Shown piece after piece: positions 56,211-64,000 of a DNA stretch of 64,000 nt (position 1 is the stretch's first letter; the number at the start of each line of letters is the position of its first letter). The notes beneath the pieces are model-generated. The model was not told the DNA's origin, searched no databases, and saw nothing but the letters and a program-made list of their open reading frames with translations. Made by a program: the position numbers and the translations under genes. Source of the DNA: Chitinophaga niabensis (lineage in GTDB: Bacteria; Bacteroidota; Bacteroidia; Chitinophagales; Chitinophagaceae); assembly GCA_017849435.1 (NCBI GenBank), contig JAFIGY010000014.1, positions 1 to 64,000 on the forward strand. The letters are read 5' to 3'.

Positions 56211-56305
56211 AGAACAATAATCATCCAGCTTTGATCAAAAAAACATGAGTGAACGTGGGGAAAGGCGCTAACTTTATAGCAGATAAGCACCACCCACGTT
56301 TACTT

Positions 56306-58912
56306 ATGGCTATTGAACGCAGAACATTCCTCCGCAACGCGGGGTTAACCGCAACAGGCATCCTCGGATACCGCATCGTCGCTTCAGGCAACCCTTTCAC
56401 CCACAGCAGGCAGGCGGCGCCCCTTCTTCCCGCAGACAACAAACCCGATCCCAAATGGATCCAATCACTGTACCAGCGCGGGAAAACAACTACTTATTAC
56501 AAAAGCAGGAACGAACTCCAATACATCGGCATGCCCGTAGGCGGCATTCTCTGTGGTACGTTGTACCTCGGTGGTGACGGCCGTTTGTGGCTCTGGGATA
56601 TTTTCAACAGGAATCAGGAAGGGATAGAGCCCAAGGTCGTGAAATGGAACAGCGATGTGCTGGGAGAAGGAGCGAAGGTTCGTTCCCGCGACGGCGCCTG
56701 CTATATCGAACCTTCGAAAGATATCAGGCCGGTGGATCAGGGATTTGAACTGGAACTGCAATACAATGGCCAAACGATCCGTAAAAAACTGGCGGCGGAT
56801 GACTGGAAGGAGATCACATTCGAAGCCACTTACCCGATCGCCACCATTCGCTACATCGATCCTGCAATACCTGTGGAGCTGGAGCTTGAAGCCTTTTCTC
56901 CGTTCATCCCCTTGCAGGAAGACGACTCCGGTTTGCCTGTGACGCTCTTTGCCTTCCGCATCAGGAACAGAACGAAGCAGCCGGTGAAAGCCACGCTCAA
57001 AGGCTGGCTGGAAAACAAGACCTGCCTCTATACTTTCGATCCCGTTAAGCAGGAGCGGGTGAATTCCATACAAACCGGTGCCCTGAAAGGAGCGCACCTG
57101 CAAATTCAGAGCAGGTTGGCAGCAGATGCTGATAAACTGAAGCAACAGCCGGATTACGGCGATCTTTTCATTGCCACACTTGACGGAGATACCAGCCGTG
57201 TGGAAGGAGAAAAAGGGATTGTTGCGCATTCTGCCACCATCAGACCTTCCGGCGTTGCGCAGAGCAGATTTGCGATCAGCTGGTACTTTCCCAACCTTCG
57301 CTTCCGTGAAATAAAAGATGAGGGCCGGTATTACAGCAGGCAATTTAAGAATGCGCAGGAAGTAGCGGATTATGCGTATCAGCATTATACCCGGTTGTAC
57401 GACCTTACCCGGCGCTGGAAAAATACCTGGTACAACAGCACGCTGCCTTTCTGGTTCCTGGACCGTACTTTCCTGAACATCTCCACACTGGCCACTACTA
57501 CCAGCCACCGCTTCACGTCAGGCAGGTTCTATGCATGGGAAGGTGTAGGCGCTTGTGCGGGTACGTGCACGCACGTATGGCAGTACGCCCAGGCTGTAGG
57601 GCGCCTCTTCCCCACACTGGAGCGGGATACGCGCGAGCGGACGGACCTCGGCATCGCATTGCAGGAAGATGGCGGTATCTGGTTCAGGGGCGAAGCGGAT
57701 AAACGGCCCGCCATTGACGGCCAGGCCGGTACCGTGCTCCGCATCTACCGCGAACATACCATGACGCAGAATCCGGCATTTCTGCAGAAGAACTGGCCGC
57801 AGATCAGGAAAGCCGTGCAGTTCATCCTTCACCAGGACCGGAATGGCGACGGTATGGAAGACACACCGATGGAAAATACCCTCGATGCTGTTTGGGACGG
57901 CGAGATCGCGTGGATCGTGGGGTTATGTATCGCGGCTGTAAGAGCGGGGGAGCTGATGGCTGAGGAGGCCGGGGATACTGCTTTTGCCGCGCAGTGCAAA
58001 ACATATGTCAGCATGGGCCGCATGAACATGGAGAGCAAACTGTTCAACGGAGAATATTTCATTCATCGCCCGGATGCGGTGAAGGGACGCAGTCATCTCG
58101 GATCGTACAACACCTGTCATATCGACCAGGTATATGGCCAGAGCTGGGCATTCCAGGCTGGTATAGGCCGGGTACTGGATAAAGCGAAAACGATATCCGC
58201 ACTTAAAGCGTTGTGGAAATATAACTTCCTCGCAGATGTAGGGCCTTATATCAAAACCCACAAAGGCGGCCGGCCTTATGCGCTGGCGGGAGAAAGCGGG
58301 ATGATCATGAACACCAATCCTAAAAACGAAGCCAAGCCTTATGGCGATAATGTCACCTGGCAGTTAGGGTATTTTCACGAATGCATGACCGGCTTCGAAC
58401 ACCAGGTAGCTTCGCATATGATGGCCGAAGGTATGACCGATGAAGCCCTTGCGCTCACCCGCGCTATACACGACCGCTATCATGCCGCCAAACGGAACCC
58501 CTTCAACGAAATAGAATGCAGTGATCACTATGCCCGCGCCATGGCGAGTTACGGCACCTTCATCAGCGCCTGTGGTTTTGAATATCATGGTCCGAAAGGA
58601 TACATCGCCTTTGCGCCGAAAATGGGGGCGGATAATTTCAGGGCGGCTTTCACGGGGGCCGCGGGGTGGGGGAGTTATAGCCAGGCCTGCCGGAACGGAA
58701 AGCAGGAACATCAGTTACAGCTGGCTTATGGCTCCCTCCAGCTGCAAACGTTGAAACTACCGGCCCGTATAAAAGTGAAGAATGGGGTAGTCCGGCTGAA
58801 TGGCAGACAGCTTTCGGCTACAGTACAGCAGGAAGATGATAGTGTGATGGTGCGGTTGAAGGAGCGGGTGAATATTGCGGAAGGAGGGGTGTTAACCGTG
58901 CAACTGGTCTGA
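56306..58912 (+). CDS. GH116-family glycoside hydrolase (GBA2-like)
   Basis: 868 aa. Tat signal MAIERRTFLRNAGLTATG. N-terminal beta domain (about 60-360) then an (alpha/alpha)6 catalytic domain (about 390-850, DUF608-type). The candidate nucleophile Glu412 is in YAWEGVGACAGTCTHVWQY and the candidate acid/base Asp527 in NTLDAVWDGE, by pattern with known GH116 enzymes; both need alignment. Family members are beta-glucosidases, glucosylceramidases and beta-xylosidases. The ATG at 56306 is preferred over GTG 56249 since it gives the signal directly. It overlaps the convergent kinase gene by 21 nt. Confidence 0.9.
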   Translation: MAIERRTFLRNAGLTATGILGYRIVASGNPFTHSRQAAPLLPADNKPDPKWIQSLYQRGKTTTYYKSRNELQYIGMPVGGILCGTLYLGGDGRLWLWDIFNRNQEGIEPKVVKWNSDVLGEGAKVRSRDGACYIEPSKDIRPVDQGFELELQYNGQTIRKKLAADDWKEITFEATYPIATIRYIDPAIPVELELEAFSPFIPLQEDDSGLPVTLFAFRIRNRTKQPVKATLKGWLENKTCLYTFDPVKQERVNSIQTGALKGAHLQIQSRLAADADKLKQQPDYGDLFIATLDGDTSRVEGEKGIVAHSATIRPSGVAQSRFAISWYFPNLRFREIKDEGRYYSRQFKNAQEVADYAYQHYTRLYDLTRRWKNTWYNSTLPFWFLDRTFLNISTLATTTSHRFTSGRFYAWEGVGACAGTCTHVWQYAQAVGRLFPTLERDTRERTDLGIALQEDGGIWFRGEADKRPAIDGQAGTVLRIYREHTMTQNPAFLQKNWPQIRKAVQFILHQDRNGDGMEDTPMENTLDAVWDGEIAWIVGLCIAAVRAGELMAEEAGDTAFAAQCKTYVSMGRMNMESKLFNGEYFIHRPDAVKGRSHLGSYNTCHIDQVYGQSWAFQAGIGRVLDKAKTISALKALWKYNFLADVGPYIKTHKGGRPYALAGESGMIMNTNPKNEAKPYGDNVTWQLGYFHECMTGFEHQVASHMMAEGMTDEALALTRAIHDRYHAAKRNPFNEIECSDHYARAMASYGTFISACGFEYHGPKGYIAFAPKMGADNFRAAFTGAAGWGSYSQACRNGKQEHQLQLAYGSLQLQTLKLPARIKVKNGVVRLNGRQLSATVQQEDDSVMVRLKERVNIAEGGVLTVQLV

Positions 58913-60631
58913 CCCGCTCAAATACTTTTCCAGTACCAGCTTCAATGCGGTGAACTCAATCGGTTTGATCACGTATTCGCTGGCCCCCTCGCGCAGGAAT
59001 ACATTCGCAGTTTCCGTGAAAGCATCTCCCGATGCGATGATTACGGGAATATGCTGAAGGGAAGGATCAGTTTTCAAATGTTGAAGCGTTTCGCGGCCGT
59101 TCATTTTCGGCATATGTGAATCCAGGATGATCAGGTCCGGGGCTTGTTCACGGGCAGCGTTAAGGCCCTCCAGCCCATTGCCGGCAGTCATCACCTGCAT
59201 GCCGTTGCCCGCAAGGAAATTCTTCAGGATCGCCTGGTTCATCCTGTCATCCTCTATCACCAGCACGGTTTTACGAATATCATTTTCCGATGCCCGCCCA
59301 TTTACAATCGGCTGCATCGTTTGTTCCCGGAGAGCGGTTATCGGGAAGGTAACGGTAAAGGTAGTGCCGGAGCCTTCTTTACAACTGACAGAGATATGCC
59401 CTCTAAGCAGTTTGGCGAAATGTTTGGAGATATACAACCCCAGCCCGGTGCCTTCTACAAAAGTATTTTTCTCGGATACGAAAGGCATGAAGATACGTTT
59501 CAGTTTTTCTTCCTCAATGCCACCACCCTGGTCTGTTATGCTGATCTGCCAGGTATCTTCCTGCGCGCTTGCCCGAATGTGGATGATCGTGTTCGGGCGG
59601 GTGAATTTGATGGCATTGGTCAGCAGATTGTTAATGATCTGGGAGAGTTTGGTTTCGTCCGTTATCACTTTTTCCGGCAGCCTTTCTTCAAATTTCAAAT
59701 CGATATGTACGGATTTTGCACTGGCAACGTATTCGTAGATCCCGGCGATGTTCCGGAGCATGCTGCGGATGAGTACCTGCCGCCATTGCAAAGTATCCAG
59801 CTGCATGGCTTCTATCCGGGACAGCTCCAGTACATTGTTGATGATATCCTTCACATTGAAGCTGGCTACATACAAACTCTCGATCAGCTCCGGCAATGAT
59901 TCCTTCAACGTACCTTTCTTTTGGTCCATCCGCATCAACTGCACGATCCCGAAAATGGCGTTCAGTGGATTCCTGATCTCATGACTGGTTTCCTGGAGGA
60001 AAACGCGCCTGGACTGATGCGCTTTCTCCAGCTCGGAAGTGCGGGTACGAAGCGTTCTCAACAGGTTGTTGTTCGCTCTCTGATAAAAGAGGATGCAAAG
60101 TGTGTTCATCGTCAAAATAAACAGAATGCAACACCAGCGCAGGAGAAAAGTAGTCGTATGCTGGAAGGTCAGTGGTTTGATCCATCCCGTGAAATAAAAG
60201 AACTCTATGATCAGCAGGCCGGCTATGGTCACTCCTAAACAAATGATGATAGAGCGGCGCTTTTTGTAGAGGAGGAATATTGCGCTGATCATAAAAAGAA
60301 GCACCAGCACTACTTCCACGGAAGCGCCCAGCAACACGCCAAAATACACAGCCCAGATCGCCTGCCAGGCAAGCATACTGATGCTGGCCGGTTCATACCA
60401 TCTTTTTTTGTTCAGCCAGATAATGCCGAGAAAACCCAGGCTCTCCACCATGGATGGAATAAAGATGGAAAGCTGGCCGATAGCAAGATAGAGCGCCGCG
60501 CCCATCACAAAAGCAAGGACGGCCGTAGTCAGACTAAGAGAATTGATGATATGCACCCGTTGCTTCTGTTTGGAAGCAAGGCCTTCCGTACCGGTTGAAA
60601 CAAGACGATAAAAAAGGGATGGCAATTTCAT
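58892..60631 (-). CDS. hybrid sensor histidine kinase with C-terminal receiver
   Basis: 579 aa. A membrane sensor of about six helices (30-185), then HisKA with phosphoacceptor His in ETSHEIRNPLNAI, HATPase (NNLLTNAIKF, GTGLGLYISKHF), and a receiver (about 455-575) with acidic pair VIEDD and phosphoacceptor Asp in IILDSHMPKMNG. There is no extracellular sensor domain, so it probably senses membrane or cytosolic cues. The regulatory target is not linked in the window. Confidence 0.92.
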   Translation of the reverse strand: MKLPSLFYRLVSTGTEGLASKQKQRVHIINSLSLTTAVLAFVMGAALYLAIGQLSIFIPSMVESLGFLGIIWLNKKRWYEPASISMLAWQAIWAVYFGVLLGASVEVVLVLLFMISAIFLLYKKRRSIIICLGVTIAGLLIIEFFYFTGWIKPLTFQHTTTFLLRWCCILFILTMNTLCILFYQRANNNLLRTLRTRTSELEKAHQSRRVFLQETSHEIRNPLNAIFGIVQLMRMDQKKGTLKESLPELIESLYVASFNVKDIINNVLELSRIEAMQLDTLQWRQVLIRSMLRNIAGIYEYVASAKSVHIDLKFEERLPEKVITDETKLSQIINNLLTNAIKFTRPNTIIHIRASAQEDTWQISITDQGGGIEEEKLKRIFMPFVSEKNTFVEGTGLGLYISKHFAKLLRGHISVSCKEGSGTTFTVTFPITALREQTMQPIVNGRASENDIRKTVLVIEDDRMNQAILKNFLAGNGMQVMTAGNGLEGLNAAREQAPDLIILDSHMPKMNGRETLQHLKTDPSLQHIPVIIASGDAFTETANVFLREGASEYVIKPIEFTALKLVLEKYLSGSDQLHG

Positions 60632-60746
60632 ACAGATGGATGTTGAAAGTATATCCGTTACTGTTATACCTGGCTGGTTGGTCTTTTCTCATCGAAGAAT
60701 TGTAAATGTAAGCATTAGAATTATCCGCTCAAAATGAGAGTGGTAG

Positions 60747-60766
60747 CACACAAACATGTTTGTGTG
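60747..60766. promoter_or_regulatory. 20-bp perfect palindrome
   Basis: CACACAAACATGTTTGTGTG reads the same on both strands without a spacer, placed 4 nt after the stop codon of the surface protein gene. It may be a protein-binding operator or a hairpin (8-bp stem, CATG loop) ending that transcript. No T-run follows on the minus strand. Confidence 0.6.
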
Positions 60767-60770
60767 GTGT

Positions 60771-63392
60771 TTAACGGAGGAGGGTAGCAGTACCGGATTT
60801 GAAGAACGGGTTGCCCAGGTAGTCCACGGCTTTTACCTGCCAGACATAAACGCCGGAAGATTGCAGTACACCGTTGATCCGCCCGTCCCATCCTTCCCGG
60901 TCTTTCCGGCCGCTGTACACCAGCTGACCCCAGCGGTTGTAGACCATGAAGTATTCTATCTCCCTGATTCCCGCCGCTGTTGGTCGCAGCAGATCGTTTA
61001 TGCCATCTCCGTTAGGAGTAAACGCTGTTGGCACAAATACCTGTGGAAGGGTATTGTAGACCTTCACAGAAAGGAATGCGGAATCCGCACATCCTGCTTC
61101 ATTCTCTACCAGCACCTTGTACCGCAGGAGACCGGGAAAGGACTGGAATATTGCAACAGGATTGGCGATGAATGGCGATGACAGGCCGGTGGCCGGCGAC
61201 CAGGTATAACGCAACCCGCCCGTAGCACTCAATTGCAACGGTTGCCCCGGCACAACCACTGTATCTCTTCCTGCATACGCATGGATCTGCGGCAACACCG
61301 CTATTATTATTGTATCCCTGGAGGGTTTGGGACAGCCTTTGGTATCGTAGGCGGTGAAGATGTAAGTGGACGTAGCCGGAGGGCGCACCACCGCATTCAG
61401 GGAAGGGATTGTGCTGCTACTGCCCGCCATTTGCCAGGTATAGGAACTGCCATCTGTTTCAGCGTGCAGGTTGGCGAAAGTATTGAAGCAAATAGTGGTA
61501 TCCGGTCCGGCGGACACACGGGGATAAGGAACCGCGTTAACCGTAACGCTGCCGGTTGCCGTGCAGCGGCTGATGGAAGCGGTAACGGTATATGTGGTAG
61601 TGTTTGTTGTGGTGACGACAGGCTCCCTCACCCCGGGATCACTCAATCCCGCTACCGGCACCCAAACATACCGCAACCCGTTAGACACCGGCCGTAACCG
61701 GATGGGATCTCCCCGGCAGATGACAGTATCCGCCGGCATGGACAAGCTAACGCTGCCGACTGTACGAATTGTCACGGAGTCGCGATTCCGGCATCCATCG
61801 AGGTTGATATCTACGTAGTACTTCACATCCTGTGCAGGCGTAACCACCGGCGCGGCTGTATTGGTGCCTGTGATATCCCGGTTGGGTGACCAGGTGAAGA
61901 CGCCGTTCCCTGCAGCATTGAGTTGCAGCCGGTCGGGCGGACAGATCAGCGTATCCCGGAAAGACAGCGTGATCGGCGGTTTGTCGATGATATCAAATGT
62001 TTTGAACAGCGTATCCTTGCAGCCCACTGTATTGTGCACGATCAGCCGCGCGGTTTTGCTGCCGCCGGAAGAATAAGCGTAGGAAGGATTCTGCAGGCTG
62101 GAGAAATCTGTCATCGTGGCCAGGTCGCCAAAATCCCAGTCCCAGTAATTCACCGTGCCAAACACGGAAATGCTCTCATCTGTGAACAATGCGGGTTTGT
62201 TGATGCAACCGCCGGTAACCGCAAAGTCCGGCCTGAACCCCGGGTACACCAGCACCTTGGAAGTAGTGGAATCCGGGCATTGCAGACCTCTGTTGGTGGC
62301 CAGTTTAATGGAGTAGGTGCCGGGTGTGGTGAACGTGTGATCCGCCACCGGGTTGGTGGAGCTGTATACAATGTTGCCTGCGCTGTTTTTGAATTCCCAG
62401 TAGTAAGCGGCGATCAGCGGACTGTTGGATTGATTGGCCAGCATGAGCTGTTGGGAGTTACCGCACAGCATGTATTCTGGCAACAGCGAGGCTGCGGCCA
62501 CCGTACAACCGGTAATGTTGATCTGCAGGTCTTTTCGTTGTGTGGCAATGGCTACGCCGTTGCGGATCTCCTGTACGCAAACGGTTACAACATAGATGCC
62601 GGTTTCGGGCGCAATGCCGGAGATGAGCCCTGTATTAGGGTTGATGGTCACCCTGCCGCCGAGCGGCGCGCCGCCGCCATAGCCTGCTCCATAAGGTACG
62701 GAGGCATAGGGTGGCGGTACCGGGGGGCGACTGTTGTTACCGCCTGTTCCGCCGCCACTATAGCCTGTTGTCTGATAGGCCTCGCAGAAGGAATAACGAA
62801 GCTGGTCGCCGTCGGGATCTTCGGCCGCAAAGCTGTAGGAGAAAGGGTTCTGGGCGCATACCGTTACGAGGTCACTGCCAGTGAATCTCGCGCTGTTATT
62901 TTTCGGCGCAGTGGGAAGCGATTGGGTTCCGGGGATCTCTGCGGTGTAGGTGGCTCCGATCCTGCCATAACCGCTCACCAGGTTGTTGATCAGGTCCACG
63001 CGAAAGGTGACCTGGGACGTTAGTACATATCCGTCAGATGTTGCCGGCAGGGAAATATCAAAAATCCAGTATCCTACATAGTAGCATACAAAAGGTGCGC
63101 GGGTGATGCAGGGATCGTTGCTGGTGGCGCTGATCTGTTCTTCATTCGTGAGTGGAACGGCAATGTCTTTGACGCGTTCTCCTGTTGCTTTGTTGAAAAT
63201 ACTGATGTAGCAGGGATTATAGAACTGTCGGTTAGGGGTGCTGCAGCTTCTGAATTGCTTCAGGGTAACATGGTAATTGTACATCCCGTTGCTGGCGCCT
63301 GTGATCGTGTAAAACATTTCCCCGCCGGTGATATGATCGGCTCTGGCAGTCAGGAATGCTCCCAAGAATATAAGCACCAGGATGCGCTTCAT
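60771..63392 (-). CDS. gliding-motility/PKD-domain surface protein with CHU_C sorting domain
   Basis: 873 aa. Signal peptide (1-18), an N-terminal unit (about 20-290) of unclear family with a Gly/Pro-rich linker, several PKD/Ig-like repeats (about 330-780, YYWEFKNSAGN, WDWDFGD, TVSAGPDTTICFN-like repeats) and the C-terminal gliding-motility domain (about 785-873) with PTAFTPNGDGINDLLRP and FMVYNRWGQLVYSG. The C-terminal domain is the type IX secretion sorting signal, so the protein is exported to the surface and anchored or released. ATG 63392 gives the signal peptide; the reading from 63491 does not. Ligand unknown. Confidence 0.88.
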   Translation of the reverse strand: MKRILVLIFLGAFLTARADHITGGEMFYTITGASNGMYNYHVTLKQFRSCSTPNRQFYNPCYISIFNKATGERVKDIAVPLTNEEQISATSNDPCITRAPFVCYYVGYWIFDISLPATSDGYVLTSQVTFRVDLINNLVSGYGRIGATYTAEIPGTQSLPTAPKNNSARFTGSDLVTVCAQNPFSYSFAAEDPDGDQLRYSFCEAYQTTGYSGGGTGGNNSRPPVPPPYASVPYGAGYGGGAPLGGRVTINPNTGLISGIAPETGIYVVTVCVQEIRNGVAIATQRKDLQINITGCTVAAASLLPEYMLCGNSQQLMLANQSNSPLIAAYYWEFKNSAGNIVYSSTNPVADHTFTTPGTYSIKLATNRGLQCPDSTTSKVLVYPGFRPDFAVTGGCINKPALFTDESISVFGTVNYWDWDFGDLATMTDFSSLQNPSYAYSSGGSKTARLIVHNTVGCKDTLFKTFDIIDKPPITLSFRDTLICPPDRLQLNAAGNGVFTWSPNRDITGTNTAAPVVTPAQDVKYYVDINLDGCRNRDSVTIRTVGSVSLSMPADTVICRGDPIRLRPVSNGLRYVWVPVAGLSDPGVREPVVTTTNTTTYTVTASISRCTATGSVTVNAVPYPRVSAGPDTTICFNTFANLHAETDGSSYTWQMAGSSSTIPSLNAVVRPPATSTYIFTAYDTKGCPKPSRDTIIIAVLPQIHAYAGRDTVVVPGQPLQLSATGGLRYTWSPATGLSSPFIANPVAIFQSFPGLLRYKVLVENEAGCADSAFLSVKVYNTLPQVFVPTAFTPNGDGINDLLRPTAAGIREIEYFMVYNRWGQLVYSGRKDREGWDGRINGVLQSSGVYVWQVKAVDYLGNPFFKSGTATLLR

Positions 63393-63628
63393 GCAGATGG
63401 ATTTGGCTGATCTGGGGATACGTAAGTGCCCGGTTAATGGTTGCTCGTTGCAGGATACTGTCAGGTTACATGATCCTTGTAAATGTAGCATTCCTTTGCA
63501 TACGCCGCGCGGGATTTTTTACATGTATTTAATGTTTAATGCGATTGGAACTGCGTATGAAGGTTCTGCTGAAATTATCCATCCGGAATATTATTTTTGA
63601 GAGAAGACCCGCTTTTATTCTTTTTTGT

Positions 63629-64000
63629 ATGACAAGCCTGAAACGCATATTGATTCTTTTGGCCTTCCTCGGTACATTCCGGGTGCAGGCGCAGAACCGT
63701 CCGAACATCGTGTTGTTCCTGGTGGACGACATGGGCTGGCAGGATACCAGCGAACCTTTCTGGACGCAACTAACGGAGCTGAATAAACGATATCATACGC
63801 CGAATATGGAACGCCTTGCCAAACGCGGCATGAAGTTCACAGATGCGTATGCCACGCCTGTTTGTACGCCCACGCGGGTGAGCCTGATGACGGGCATGAA
63901 CGCCACGCGGCATAAGGTGACCAACTGGACGAACTACGAACGGGATCAGCGTTCTGATTATAAAGATTCCACGATGTTGCAGGAAGACTGGAACTGGAAC
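63629..64000 (+). CDS. sulfatase, 5' part only
   Basis: The first 124 codons, cut by the right edge. Signal peptide MTSLKRILILLAFLG to VQAQ. Metal ligands Asp33/Asp34 lie in LVDDMGW, and the formylglycine motif Cys79-Thr-Pro81-Thr-Arg83 (CTPTR) is intact, so it is a Cys-type S1 arylsulfatase-family enzyme that needs an anaerobic or FGE-type maturase. It cleaves sulfate esters, probably from polysaccharides or aryl sulfates. It is divergent from the surface protein gene. Confidence 0.85.
   Translation, partial: MTSLKRILILLAFLGTFRVQAQNRPNIVLFLVDDMGWQDTSEPFWTQLTELNKRYHTPNMERLAKRGMKFTDAYATPVCTPTRVSLMTGMNATRHKVTNWTNYERDQRSDYKDSTMLQEDWNWN

Noticed and set aside
61923-63023. A 366-codon plus-strand frame opposite the CHU_C surface protein
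   Set aside because: Shadow of a repeat-rich coding gene; no motif.

Overview
The window comes from a member of the Bacteroidota, most likely a Chitinophagaceae or Chitinophaga-like soil organism (family-level placement is inference). The evidence is: repeated TAnnTTTG (-7) promoter boxes, several with a TTG element about 19-20 nt upstream; a short primary sigma factor of about 290 aa; a SusC/SusD pair driven by an ECF sigma/FecR module; a gliding-motility (CHU_C/type IX secretion) C-terminal domain; very large propeller-type sensor kinases; and few Shine-Dalgarno sequences. Coding density is high. I see no insertion sequence, prophage or CRISPR array.

Layout. 1-90: a broken tRNA 5' half on the minus strand, followed by what looks like the start of a second copy that runs off the left edge. 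250-7731 (+): an FtsX-type permease; a structured intergenic region; a Crp/Fnr regulator with a DoxX protein behind a Crp/Fnr-type operator; an OmpR/sensor-kinase pair; and a DegP-type protease with an 11-bp-period direct repeat in front of it. 7783-13384 (-): a compact five-gene unit made of a ThiF/E1-like adenylating enzyme, a GNAT-like acyltransferase, a 7TM-DISM sensor kinase, a receiver-kinase hybrid and a lone receiver. 13911-19704: an exported superoxide dismutase, a GT39 glycosyltransferase, a PAP2 phosphatase, an LptF/G permease and two small conserved genes.

20088-31835 is housekeeping: the primary sigma factor, ffh, rpsP-rimM-trmD-rplS, tatA, gatA, a lytic transglycosylase, a cation/proton antiporter, an Hsp15-like S4 protein, lysA and a DUF3267 zincin. 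31903-43934 holds a large protein of unknown function, a three-part fusion (phosphoesterase, candidate kinase-like domain, outer-membrane barrel) with its lipoprotein partner, and a tight four-gene run: HD-PycTM, polyphosphate kinase, DUF4442, beta-CASP nuclease. 43931-64000 is sensing and polymer use: a propeller LytS-type kinase with an SMP-30-like protein, then ECF sigma, FecR, SusC, SusD, phosphoesterase and GH116 (a polysaccharide/glycoconjugate utilisation locus), a hybrid sensor kinase, a gliding-motility/PKD surface protein and a truncated sulfatase.

The most unusual points are: (a) the ThiF + GNAT + 7TM-receptor operon, which looks like a make-and-sense signalling unit; (b) the HD-PycTM (Pycsar effector-like) gene coupled to ppk1; (c) the phosphoesterase/kinase-like/beta-barrel fusion; (d) a potential pseudoknotted RNA element at 2728-2940; and (e) two well-placed operators (3619-3632 and 6180-6200) that link regulators to their neighbours. 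All functional statements are read from sequence motifs. No database search was run.
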